Assembly (NCBI RefSeq): GCF_014647975.1
Contig: NZ_BMQF01000008.1
Coordinates: 248,001-312,000 of the forward strand
Direction of reading: 5' to 3'
Length of the DNA: 64,000 bases
Source of the DNA: Streptomyces fumigatiscleroticus
GTDB taxonomy: Bacteria > Actinomycetota > Actinomycetes > Streptomycetales > Streptomycetaceae
The notes beneath the pieces were generated by a model. The model was not told the DNA's origin and did no database searches. It was given only the letters and a program-made list of their open reading frames with translations. The position numbers and the translations under genes were made by a program. Of the stretch, positions 1-7,351 are shown piece by piece. How positions within the stretch are numbered: the stretch's first letter is position 1; every line of letters starts with the position of its first letter.

Positions 1-150
1 CCGCCTGAAGCTGCTGCTGGACGAGGACGAGGACGAGGAGCAGGGTGCCGGTTTCCAGTTCGACGCGGGGCAGTTCGTCGAGGTGCAGGTGCCCGGCCGG
101 GAGGAGCGGCGGGCCCACTCGCTCGCCAGCACCGGCAACGGGGACGGACT
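1..150 (+). pseudogene. 3' -truncated fragment of a flavin/NAD oxidoreductase (diiron monooxygenase reductase type)
   Basis: Reading frame 2 gives an acidic stretch followed by 'FDAGQFVEVQVPG' and 'RRAHSLAST'. This is the FAD-binding pattern (GQF..v.vPG, then RaySLa.t) of the reductase components of soluble diiron and phenol-type monooxygenases. Family similarity stops near base 150, where the frame runs into the 3' end of the opposite-strand gene. The NAD-binding domain that should follow is absent. The 5' end lies outside the window, so any iron-sulfur domain cannot be judged. I infer a gene cut by deletion or recombination and not an active reductase. A reading frame stays open to about base 757 but encodes nothing recognisable after the break. 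Confidence 0.6.
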
Positions 151-156
151 GGGCCG

Positions 157-531
157 CTATGGCGTCCCCGTGTCCTCCAGCGCCTTCCGGGCGGCGAGAT
201 ACCCTGCGATTCTGAATGCCAGTTCGTGGGAACCGAACGTGTCGGCACGGGCCTGCCGCAGCACGACGCGGGTGGCGGCCACGAGGCCGTGCTCGGGCAG
301 ATCCAAGTGCTCCTTGATCCCCGCGGCGACCGCGGCGAAGAAGCGGGGCACGTCCGTGACGGGCTCGTACTCGACCGTCAGCCCCTCGGCCACTTCGAAG
401 ACGAACCCGTCGGCCGCGGGCTCGAAGTCCACCTCGATCTCCGCGAAGTGGGGAGCACAGTTCTGCTTCCGGTGCAGCACGCGCACACCGCGGATCGGAT
501 ACGGCGGGAACCGGTGCGGCGCTGACGACAT
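157..531 (-). CDS. Stand-alone EF-G domain IV-like protein
   Basis: This 124-residue protein matches the fourth domain of elongation factor G. It has 'VDFEPAADGFVFEV' near residues 34-47, a P..F..AVaaGI helix near 60-75, 'TRVVLRQARADTFGS' near 85-100 and 'AFRIAGYLAARKAL' near 105-118, which mirrors the YH.vDSSe.AFriAg.lA...A core of EF-G and Tet(M)-type proteins. The GTPase and the other EF-G domains are missing and the length is that of one domain. It lacks a signal peptide and stands alone between two gene fragments. The role is unknown; a ribosome-related or regulatory function is only inference. It could be a surviving piece of a translation-factor paralogue, but the frame is intact and compact. 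Confidence 0.7.
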   Translation of the reverse strand: MSSAPHRFPPYPIRGVRVLHRKQNCAPHFAEIEVDFEPAADGFVFEVAEGLTVEYEPVTDVPRFFAAVAAGIKEHLDLPEHGLVAATRVVLRQARADTFGSHELAFRIAGYLAARKALEDTGTP

Positions 532-571
532 GCCGGCACGCTATCGCGGCGCAAGCCGGGAGGGGGACGGT

Positions 572-969
572 CTACCTCACGGGAACGAGGGTCAAGTAGG
601 CCAGGCCCATGACGCCGCGATACCCGCGGAGCCACATGCCGCGGTGACGGTCCACTCGTTCGCGGGTCTCCTCCGCCGAGCGGTGGCCGGGATGGGCGGC
701 GAGCCACTCCTCGGCGTCGGCCTGGTAGGCGGACTCAGGCCAGGTCCTCCTCGTTGAGGTCGACGCCGACGCCGGTCGCGCCGGGGGCCGCTTCGAGCAG
801 ACGGAGCATGAACTCGCCCCATCCGCAGCCGATGTCGAGCACGGTGAGGGGGTCGGCCGGACCGGCCCGTTCGGTGAGCCGGCGGATCATCCTGGCGGCC
901 CGGTCCTCGAAAGAGGGGGCCGTGGAAGGTGAGTCGGGTCAGTCGCGGCGGGGCGATGGCGTCGTCCAT
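572..969 (-). pseudogene. SAM-dependent methyltransferase with internal deletion and frameshift
   Basis: The 5' part encodes a short N-terminus ('MDDAIAPPRLTRLTFHGPLF'). After a frame change near base 915 comes a class I methyltransferase motif I, 'VLDIGCGWGEFMLRLL', followed by 'GVGVDLNEEDLA'. Near base 738 the frame changes again and continues directly as 'ESAYQADAEEWLAAHPGHRSA', then 'GYRGVMGLAYLTLVPVR' and a stop at 572. In intact Streptomyces relatives these two parts are separated by roughly 100-120 residues holding motifs II to VI. So about a third of the gene is gone and there are two frame breaks. The product cannot be a working methyltransferase. Confidence 0.75.
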
Positions 970-1541
970 GAGCCGGAACAGCAGGCACGGCTCGCCCGCC
1001 TGCGACACCTGTTCTCCGTGTGCCGGCACCGGGCGAGAGGCCGCCTCGAGAGGTCATGGGCCCCAGAACACGTCCTGTGATCGACACGGTCTCCCTGGGC
1101 GGGACCGGTCGGCACACGCATCAGCGGTTGCCCGCCCCCGGTGCCGCCGGGGGCGAAGGCGTCGATGGTCCCGTCGCTCTCCCGGAACAGGGAGAGGCCG
1201 CCGTCTCCTGGGAGCGGTGCCACAGATACATGGCGGCGTCCTCCGCGCGGGCGGCGGGAGCCGGGATCACCGGTCGCAGGCAGGCGGACAGGAGCGCGAC
1301 CGTCCAGGACCGGCTCGGTCCGCCGGACATCCCGCGACCGGCCGGCATCGCGGGCTCGAACCCGTGGACGCCCGCCCGCTGAGCCGGCTGCGCCGAGGAG
1401 GCGTTCGTCGTCTTCCCGGAGACGATCTTCCGCTGTCCACGCGGGCAGGCGGAGGGACGGCGGCAGGCACAGGAGTACGGGCGTTCCGTGGGCGTTCCCG
1501 TCACCCAGCTGGACTGGGGGGACTGAGCGCCGGCGGCCCTC
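970..1541. other. Gene-poor remnant DNA
   Basis: I see no convincing gene here. The one suggestive piece is an open plus-strand stretch at about 1383-1526 that ends 'EYGRSVGVPVTQLDWGD' and stops at 1524-1526. It reads like a protein C-terminus but has no start or upstream body, and I cannot assign it to a family. Together with the broken genes on both sides this looks like debris of deleted genes. Confidence 0.4.
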
Positions 1542-2954
1542 CTACGCGGTGTCGGCACGGCGCCGGTAGCGCATGCGGCACGGACCGCTCAGTCCGCGCG
1601 GTGCCAGGCCGGTGACGGGCGTCGGTGTGTCGAGGAGCTCCATGTGGAAGTGGCGCAGCAGGAGGGTGACCAGAACCTTGGTCTCCAGACGGGCGAAGCG
1701 CCGGCCCAGGCAGCGGTGGACGCCAGCGCCGAAGCCCAGGAGACGCTGGACGGCCTTGGGATCCTCGGCGTACCGCCGCGGGCGGAAGGCCTCGGGGTCG
1801 GGGAACTCCTCGGGCAGACGGTGGGTGAGGTAGGGGGAGGTGAGGACCATCGTGCCGCGCGGAACGTGATGACTGCCGATGTGCAGGTCACGCAGGGCTC
1901 TGCGGGCGATGAGAATGGCGAGCGGGTGCAGTCGCTCGGATTCGTAGAGCACATGGTCCAGGTGGGTGAGCCGGTGCAGGCCCTCCATGGTCAGCGTGGT
2001 CCCGGCAGCGGCGAGGGGCTGTTGCTCGGCCAGCAGGGCGGTGCGGTGTTCGGGGTGGGTCAGCAGGTCCGCCAGCGCCCAGGCGAGCTGTCCGGACGTG
2101 GTCTCGCGGGCGGCCCAGACCAGACCGAGGGCCTGGTGGACGATGGATTCGTCCGGTACCGGCCTGCCGTCCGAGTAGCGGCTCTCGCACAGGGATTGGA
2201 GGAAGTCCGCTGTCGGGCGGGGATGCGCGCGGCGCTCGGCGAGGCAGCGCCGGACCAGGGTGTGCAGCTGCCGGCGGGCGGAGCGGCTGCGCAGTGCGCG
2301 TGTGGGACGCATCCAGGGCGGCAGCAGGAAGCTGACGTTGGCGGAGAACCTCTCGAAGGCGTCGAGGCTGCCGGCGAGGTGGTGACCGAGGTCGGGCCCG
2401 AAGAAGGTGTCCGCGATGATCCGCAGGTTGAGTTCGGCGCAGGTGCGCACGATGTCCAGCTCACCGGCTGCGCCCATGCGCTGGACCAGCTGCCGGGTGT
2501 GCCTCTCCATGATCGCGAGGTAGTCGTGGAGAGCCGCGCCGCGGAACACCGGTACGTACAGTTCCCGCTGGCGCTGGTACTCGGACGTCTCGGCCATGAA
2601 GTAGAAGTCGCTGCCGAACATCGTCTTGAGGAAGGGGTAGGACGCGGCGATCGACAGCGCCTCCTCCGGCTGGCCGAGGATCTCCCTGCGGTGTCCGGGA
2701 TCCAGCATCACCACGGCGGACACGCCGGCCAGGCGCAGCCCGAACAGGTACCCGTGTTCGGCGTATCCGCGGCGCAGGACGCCGGTCGCGTCGTGCATGA
2801 AGGCGGGCAGGTGCCCGAGTACGGGCAGTGCGCCCGAAGCCAGCGGAACGGCGCCCCGGTCCGAGGGGCCCGTGGGGGCGGTCTCGGACACGGTGGCTGT
2901 CTGAGGAGCGGCGTCGTGCAGCAGCGCCATGGGGTGGTGTCCTGTCTCGGTCAT
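1542..2954 (-). CDS. Cytochrome P450
   Basis: This 470-residue haem-thiolate monooxygenase is full length. Visible motifs are the proline-rich entry 'LPVLGHLPAF' near residues 43-52, an I-helix 'WAARETTSGQLAW' in place of the usual AG.(D/E)TT, the K-helix ExxR in 'YESERLHPLAILIARRA', and the haem loop 'FGAGVHRCLGRRFA' with the axial cysteine at about 415. There is no membrane anchor, so it is a soluble bacterial enzyme. The pattern is closest to the CYP51/CYP170-like branch rather than the common CYP105/107 type. The A-A-R replacement before E-T-T is unusual at the oxygen-activation site. No ferredoxin or terpene synthase lies nearby, so redox partner and substrate are unknown. The ATG at 2954 gives a long polar leader; a start further in is possible. 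Confidence 0.9.
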   Translation of the reverse strand: MTETGHHPMALLHDAAPQTATVSETAPTGPSDRGAVPLASGALPVLGHLPAFMHDATGVLRRGYAEHGYLFGLRLAGVSAVVMLDPGHRREILGQPEEALSIAASYPFLKTMFGSDFYFMAETSEYQRQRELYVPVFRGAALHDYLAIMERHTRQLVQRMGAAGELDIVRTCAELNLRIIADTFFGPDLGHHLAGSLDAFERFSANVSFLLPPWMRPTRALRSRSARRQLHTLVRRCLAERRAHPRPTADFLQSLCESRYSDGRPVPDESIVHQALGLVWAARETTSGQLAWALADLLTHPEHRTALLAEQQPLAAAGTTLTMEGLHRLTHLDHVLYESERLHPLAILIARRALRDLHIGSHHVPRGTMVLTSPYLTHRLPEEFPDPEAFRPRRYAEDPKAVQRLLGFGAGVHRCLGRRFARLETKVLVTLLLRHFHMELLDTPTPVTGLAPRGLSGPCRMRYRRRADTA

Positions 2955-3736
2955 CGTTCGGGCAGTGCGGACACAGCGGCCCGTACGGTCCGCCGGGTGC
3001 GTCGAGGCAGCGGTCCAGGGCGCCGAGCGGGAACACCGGCCGGTACGGGTGGTGGTTCAGTGGCGGAACGCGAGGCGTACCGGAACCGGTGTACTCGGGT
3101 TCGTCCAGGGCCCCGTCCTCGCGCCGGCCGGCCTCGGCCGCCTCGCTGTGGGCCGTCGACGGGCCACGACTGCCGTCGCACGGCTGCTCAACGTCGTCAC
3201 TGCGGACCCCCTCGGAAAAATCGTGGCGAAAGTTATAGATAGCACACCAAGGGGCAATTACTCACTTTCCGGGCATGCTGCGATCCGGTGAATGCGGTGC
3301 TTGTCGCCACCAGTTGGGAGCCGCGGCTCCTGAGGGAGCCGATGAGTGCCGGAGGGAGCCGTGTCCGGCGCCTCGCTCCGGGCCGCCGCCGCCCGGCTCA
3401 GGGCGGTACGGGGCAGAAGAAAGGACTTGGTCCGCCACCACGGGGGAAAGTGGCGGACCAAGCCTGTATCCACAGTGTCACACCCGGCGCCGGATTGTGC
3501 GCCGTCCGGGCGGAAACGCCGCAATAAGTCCCGGGAGATCTACGGGCCGGGCACCGGGACGGACGCACGCCGGCCGGGCCGCCGTCCGGAACGCGTGGCC
3601 CACGGGGCGAGCCGGACGACGTCCGGGGCCCGTGTCCGACACGGCCGGCGCCCCCGGGTGCGGGAAGTTGCACAGGCGGGCCGGTGAGGGCGTATCCCTA
3701 CGATGGCGGTGCGCCGACCGCATCGGAGCAGGGGTG
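2955..3736. other. Long intergenic region with AT-rich segment
   Basis: No gene is supported in these 780 bases. The stretch at about 3205-3260 is clearly richer in A/T than its surroundings and may contain the promoter of the minus-strand P450, although it lies some 250 bases upstream of the start. A strong inverted repeat sits at 3427-3463. An open frame at 3258-3524 (minus) has arginine/alanine-rich composition without family features and was not called. Confidence 0.5.
3427..3463. repeat. Perfect 13-bp inverted repeat (hairpin or operator)
   Basis: The arms 3427-3439 (CTTGGTCCGCCAC) and 3451-3463 are exact reverse complements separated by 11 bases. There is no T-run after it. It lies in gene-free DNA about 270 bases upstream of the broken LacI-family gene. 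It could be an operator or a terminator-type hairpin. Confidence 0.6.
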
Positions 3737-4671
3737 ATGGGCACTTCCCGGAGAGTCACGCTGAACGACGTGGCGGCGGCCGGCGGCGTCTGTCGCGCCA
3801 CCGTCGGCTTCGTCCTCAACGACGACCCCACGCCAGACCATCTCCGCCGCCACCCGCTACCGGGGCAAGCAGGCCGCTCGGGACCTCGGCTACGTCCCGC
3901 ACGGCGTCGCCCGGGCCCCTGCGCGAGGGCACCTCCCGCGTCGTCGTCCTGAACATCGACGCGGGCATGGAGGGCCACTGCTCCCGCAGCTACGTCCGCG
4001 GACTCGACGCCGAACTGGCCGCCCACGAGCACGTCCTGCTCGTCCGGCACGGCCACCACACCCCCGGTCCACCCAGCAGGTCCTCGACGCCATCGCCCCC
4101 CGCGCCGTCGTCCGCTTCGGCGAGACCTACCTCACCGGCCGTGAACTCGACGACCTCGGCGGCGGCCGGCGCGACGGCCTCGCCGCCCACTCCGCACTGC
4201 GACTGCGTCATCTGGTGGAGCACGGCCACACCCACGTCGCCGTGGCCCTGCCCGACACCGGATCGCCGTTGGCCGCGACCCGCCTGAAGTTCACCGCGCA
4301 CGCCGCGCGGGACCTGGACGTCCCCGTCACCGGCTCCTTCGTCGCCCCCCCGGGAGCGGGCCGCCTGCGCCGAGGCCGTCGGGGCGTTCCTCACCGGCGC
4401 ACCCGAAGTGACCGCGATCGCCGGCTTCAACGACGACGTCGCCCTGCGGGTCCTCACCGCCCTGCGTGAACTGGGCCGCCGCGTACCGGAGGAGATCGCC
4501 GTCATCGGCTTCGACGACAACGGCTACGGCGAACACGTCACTCCCGCGCTGACCACCGTCGACGTCGACGCCGAGGCCCATGGCCGGCTCAGCGCACGCC
4601 TCGCCCCGGGCCTGGACCCCGGCGGCCTGCGCCCGCCGCCCGCGCGGATCGTCGTCCGCGAGTCGGTCTGA
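3737..4671 (+). pseudogene. LacI-family transcriptional regulator, multiply frameshifted
   Basis: All parts of a LacI regulator can be followed, but in changing frames. 'VTLNDVAAAGGVCRATVGFVL' is the helix-turn-helix. A shift near 3833 leads to 'QAARDLGYVPHGVAR'. Another near 3920 leads to 'REGTSRVVVLNIDAGMEGH' and 'GLDAELAAHEHVLLVRHGH'. Another near 4068 leads to 'QQVLDAIAPRAVVRFGETYL' and 'HGHTHVAVALPDTGS'. A last shift near 4350 leads to 'EVTAIAGFNDDVALRVL', 'EIAVIGFDDNGYGEHVTPAL' and a normal C-terminus. At least four indels mean no full regulator can be made. The start is the ATG at 3737 (a GTG lies directly before it). The lesions are small and the remaining text well preserved, so inactivation appears recent. 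Confidence 0.85.
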
Positions 4672-4743
4672 CCGGCGGCGCCCGGTGAGGGGCGCCGAGA
4701 GCTCTCGCGGGGCGTTGTCAGACCTCTCCACTACTGTGCGGGC

Positions 4744-5442
4744 ATGGCGAACTTCGTACTGGTGGCAGGCGCGTGGCTCGGATCGTGGGCGTGGGACGAG
4801 GTGGTTCCCGCGCTGCGGGAGGCCGGTCACGGGGCTCACCCGCTGACGCTGTCCGGCCTTGCCGAGAAGCAGGCCGTGCCCACGGGGCCGCAGACGCATG
4901 TCCGGGACATCGTCGAGGAGGTCGAGCGCCTCGGCCTGCGCGATGTCGTGCTGGTCGGGCACAGTTACTCGGGCATACCGGTCGGTCAGGCCGCCGGGCG
5001 GATCGGCGACCGGCTGGCCCATGTGGTCTTCGTCGACGCCAGCGTCCCGGCCGAGGGCGAGTCGTTCGTCTCCGCCTGGTGGGAGGGCCCGGCGAAGCTG
5101 GAAGCCGCCATAGCCGGCAACGGCGGCCACTGGGCCCCGCTGACCCGGGACGACTGCGACGGCCAGGGCCTCACCGAGGAGCAGGCGGCCCGGATCGTGG
5201 CCGGGGCGACGCCGCACCCGGGGGTTCCCCTGGCCGACCCGGCCGTGCTGGTGCGGCCGCTCGGCGAGCTTCCGGCGACGTATGTCAAGTGCCTGCTCGA
5301 CGGGGCCGAGCCGACCGACGACGTGGCCCGGCTGCTCGCCGGTGAGCGGTGGCGGCTGGTCGAGATGGACACCGGTCACTGGCCGATGTTCTCCCGGCCG
5401 GACGAACTGGCGCGGATCCTGCTCGACGCGGCCGGGCGGTGA
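4744..5442 (+). CDS. Alpha/beta hydrolase (EstC/hydroxynitrile-lyase-like)
   Basis: This cytoplasmic 232-residue protein has the compact alpha/beta-hydrolase fold typical of small esterases. 'FVLVAGAWLGSWAW' at residues 4-17 forms the oxyanion region. 'VGHSYSGIPVG' carries the nucleophile Ser at about 74 in G-x-S-x-G. 'DTGHWPMFSRPDELARIL' supplies the catalytic His near 213. Length and motifs fit the family that cleaves small esters or related carbonyl compounds. It has its own intergenic region on both sides and runs towards the convergent FAH-family gene. Substrate cannot be deduced. Confidence 0.85.
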   Translation: MANFVLVAGAWLGSWAWDEVVPALREAGHGAHPLTLSGLAEKQAVPTGPQTHVRDIVEEVERLGLRDVVLVGHSYSGIPVGQAAGRIGDRLAHVVFVDASVPAEGESFVSAWWEGPAKLEAAIAGNGGHWAPLTRDDCDGQGLTEEQAARIVAGATPHPGVPLADPAVLVRPLGELPATYVKCLLDGAEPTDDVARLLAGERWRLVEMDTGHWPMFSRPDELARILLDAAGR

Positions 5443-5500
5443 CCCGGGTCCCGCGCCGACGACCGAAGGGCCGCCGCCGGGCGCGCCCCGTGCCCGCTCG

Positions 5501-6382
5501 TCACCGAGCCGCCGCCGGGAGCGGGCCGCGCGGCGGCGCGTGGCGTGCCTCGTTGGACACCACCGTGTTGCGCAGCCGGCCGAGGCGTTCCACCTCCACC
5601 TCCACCACGTCTCCCGGTCGCAGCAGCCACGGGGGCGTACGGGCGTAGCCGACGCCGGAGGGCGTTCCGGTGGCCAGCAGATCGCCGGGGCGCAGCGTGA
5701 ACGTACGGGAGATGTGGGCGAGGGTGTCGCCGACGCCGTAGACCATCTCGTCGGTCCTGCCGTCCTGGACGGTCTCCCCGTTCACCCGGGTCACGACGCG
5801 CAGTCCGTCCCGGAGGTCGCCCACCTCCGCGGCGGGGACCATGGGGCCGAGCGGGCCGGAGTTGTCGCCGTTCTTGCCGAGGATCCACTGCGAGGTGAGC
5901 TTCTGGGCGCGGCGGGAGGTCAGGTCGTTGAAGGTGGAGTAGCCGACGACGGCCGCCAGGGCCTCCTCGGGGGTGGCGTCCACGAGGGGCGCGCCGATCC
6001 ACGCGACGACCTCGCCCTCCCAGTCCAGCCCGTCCTCGCCGGCCGGGACGGGGACCTCGGCGCCGTCGACGGTGAGCGACTGCGTCCAGCGGGCGAAGAG
6101 CGTCGGGTGCTCCGGCAGTTCCTGGTCCCGGAAGGTTCCCTCGGCCACGTGCTTCAGATAGTTCAGGCCGACGCAGATCACCCGGGCGTCGGGCCGCACC
6201 GGCGGCACCGTTTCCACCGCGGACACCGCGAGTTCCGGTCCGCCGGCGGGGCGGGCGAGGTGACCGGCCGGGTCCGCCCAGAACTCCTCCAGGGCAGCCA
6301 CCACCTCGACGTTCCGTCCGTCGGGCGAGAGCAGAGCGACCTCCACTCCATGGCCCTGCCGCCGGATACCCACTACGCGCAT
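5501..6382 (-). CDS. Fumarylacetoacetate hydrolase (FAH) family protein
   Basis: This 293-residue enzyme has the FAH fold: 'VICVGLNYLKHVAEG' near residues 84-98, the metal-site glutamate region 'DWEGEVVAWIG', 'GYSTFNDLTSRRAQ', and the C-terminal 'LLATGTPSGVGYARTP' with 'GDVVEVEVERLGRLRNTV'. The family cleaves C-C bonds in fumarylacetoacetate and acylpyruvates, or hydrates/decarboxylates ring-cleavage products, using Mg2+ or Mn2+. I chose the ATG at 6382 because GGGAG precedes it at good spacing; a longer frame starts at 6430 but would run into the operator. It is divergent from a GntR regulator across a 30-bp dyad, so that regulator probably controls it. It likely acts on an intermediate of the downstream catabolic cluster. 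Confidence 0.88.
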   Translation of the reverse strand: MRVVGIRRQGHGVEVALLSPDGRNVEVVAALEEFWADPAGHLARPAGGPELAVSAVETVPPVRPDARVICVGLNYLKHVAEGTFRDQELPEHPTLFARWTQSLTVDGAEVPVPAGEDGLDWEGEVVAWIGAPLVDATPEEALAAVVGYSTFNDLTSRRAQKLTSQWILGKNGDNSGPLGPMVPAAEVGDLRDGLRVVTRVNGETVQDGRTDEMVYGVGDTLAHISRTFTLRPGDLLATGTPSGVGYARTPPWLLRPGDVVEVEVERLGRLRNTVVSNEARHAPPRGPLPAAAR

Positions 6383-6422
6383 GTGCAGCTCCCAGTTCGG
6401 AGGAGGAGGCTCGAGGCCCGGG

Positions 6423-6452
6423 AACCTCAAACCCTTTAAAGGTTCGGAGGTT
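6423..6452. promoter_or_regulatory. 30-bp dyad, probable GntR operator
   Basis: The sequence is symmetric about 6437.5. A perfect 10-bp core CCTTTAAAGG lies at 6433-6442 and outer arms AACCTC (6423-6428) and GAGGTT (6447-6452) are exact complements at equal distance. It sits between the FAH gene start (6382) and the GntR start (6462) and overlaps the GntR ribosome-binding region, as expected for an autoregulated divergent operator. Confidence 0.75.
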
Positions 6453-6461
6453 TGTGCTTCG

Positions 6462-7220
6462 ATGGCGACTATGCCTCAGGAACCAGCCGCCGGACAAGCC
6501 GCTCGGCCACCGCGGAAGACCCCCGGCACTCGGCTCCCCGGCCTCGGGGCGCCGCCCGCCCGCACCCGTGCCGAGCAACTGGCCGCCGCCCTCGGCGAGC
6601 GCATCCACTCCCTCGGCCTGCGGGCCGGCGACCCGGTCGGCACGCTGGAGTCGCTGCGGGAGGAGACCGGGTACGCCTACTCCACGGTCAGCGAGGCCGT
6701 ACGCGTACTGCGGGACCGCGGCATCCTGGAGATCCGTCCCGGGCGGGGCGGCGGGCTGTTCGTCGCCGAGCGCGGCCCCGTGGTGCGCCTGCGGCACACG
6801 TTGCTCGACGTCCGGGACGAACCGACCACCGTGGCCGACGCCATCGAGCTCCGCGACCACCTGGAGGTCCTCGTCGATCTGGGCGCCGCCCGCTGCCGCA
6901 CCGACGAGGACGTCGCCGAACTGCGCGCACAGGTCGAGCGGTTGCGTGCCGCACCGGACTGGGACGCGTTCATGCGGGCCAACTGGGCGCTGCACGAACG
7001 CATCGCCCGGATCTGCCCCAACCGGATGGCCGCCGCCGTGTACACCGGGACGCTGGGCCATCTCAGCTCGGCCTCGTCCCGCTCCGCCGACGACCCCGCC
7101 GCCGCGGAGCGCTACCGGGCCGAGCGCTGCCAGGTCCACGCGGACCTGGTCGAGGCCATCGCCGCGGGCGACGAGGCCGCCGTACGCGCCGCCGTGGCCC
7201 GGCACAACACCCCCGCGTAG
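6462..7220 (+). CDS. GntR-family (FCD-type) transcriptional regulator
   Basis: This 252-residue protein has an N-terminal winged helix ('LESLREETGYAYSTVSEAVR' followed by 'ILEIRPGRGGGLFVAERGP') and a C-terminal all-helical domain of the FadR/FCD type ('ADAIELRDHLEVLVD', 'ALHERIARICPN', and a terminal 'HADLVEAIAAGDEAAVRAAV..H'). FCD regulators bind small carboxylates and usually repress neighbouring catabolic genes. The ATG at 6462 is preceded by GGAGG at 6446-6450; an ATG at 6471 is an alternative. The dyad at 6423-6452 lies right before it. Its logical targets are the divergent FAH gene and perhaps the downstream DUF3500-SnoaL-IclR run. Confidence 0.9.
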   Translation: MATMPQEPAAGQAARPPRKTPGTRLPGLGAPPARTRAEQLAAALGERIHSLGLRAGDPVGTLESLREETGYAYSTVSEAVRVLRDRGILEIRPGRGGGLFVAERGPVVRLRHTLLDVRDEPTTVADAIELRDHLEVLVDLGAARCRTDEDVAELRAQVERLRAAPDWDAFMRANWALHERIARICPNRMAAAVYTGTLGHLSSASSRSADDPAAAERYRAERCQVHADLVEAIAAGDEAAVRAAVARHNTPA

Positions 7221-7351
7221 CGCACCGGGTCCGCCCGCCGAGCGCGCCTGACCCCCCGAGCTCCCGAGCACCCTGAACGCCCCGGGCGCCCCGGGCGCCC
7301 CGGGCACCCGAACACCCTGAGCCGAGCACCACCGCATGAGAGGGACGCCTC

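Noticed and set aside
83..757. Long plus-strand open frame covering the reductase fragment
   Set aside because: Only the first part resembles a protein family; the rest overlaps a well-supported minus-strand gene and is a GC-bias shadow.
1644..3242. 532-codon open frame opposite the P450
   Set aside because: It is the antisense shadow of the P450, with no domain and a composition typical of shadow frames.
3258..3524. 88-codon minus-strand open frame upstream of the P450
   Set aside because: Low-complexity basic composition, no ribosome site, and it spans the hairpin at 3427-3463.
5376..7337. 653-codon minus-strand open frame
   Set aside because: It overlaps the FAH gene and the GntR gene in other frames; those have clear domains and ribosome sites and this frame has none.
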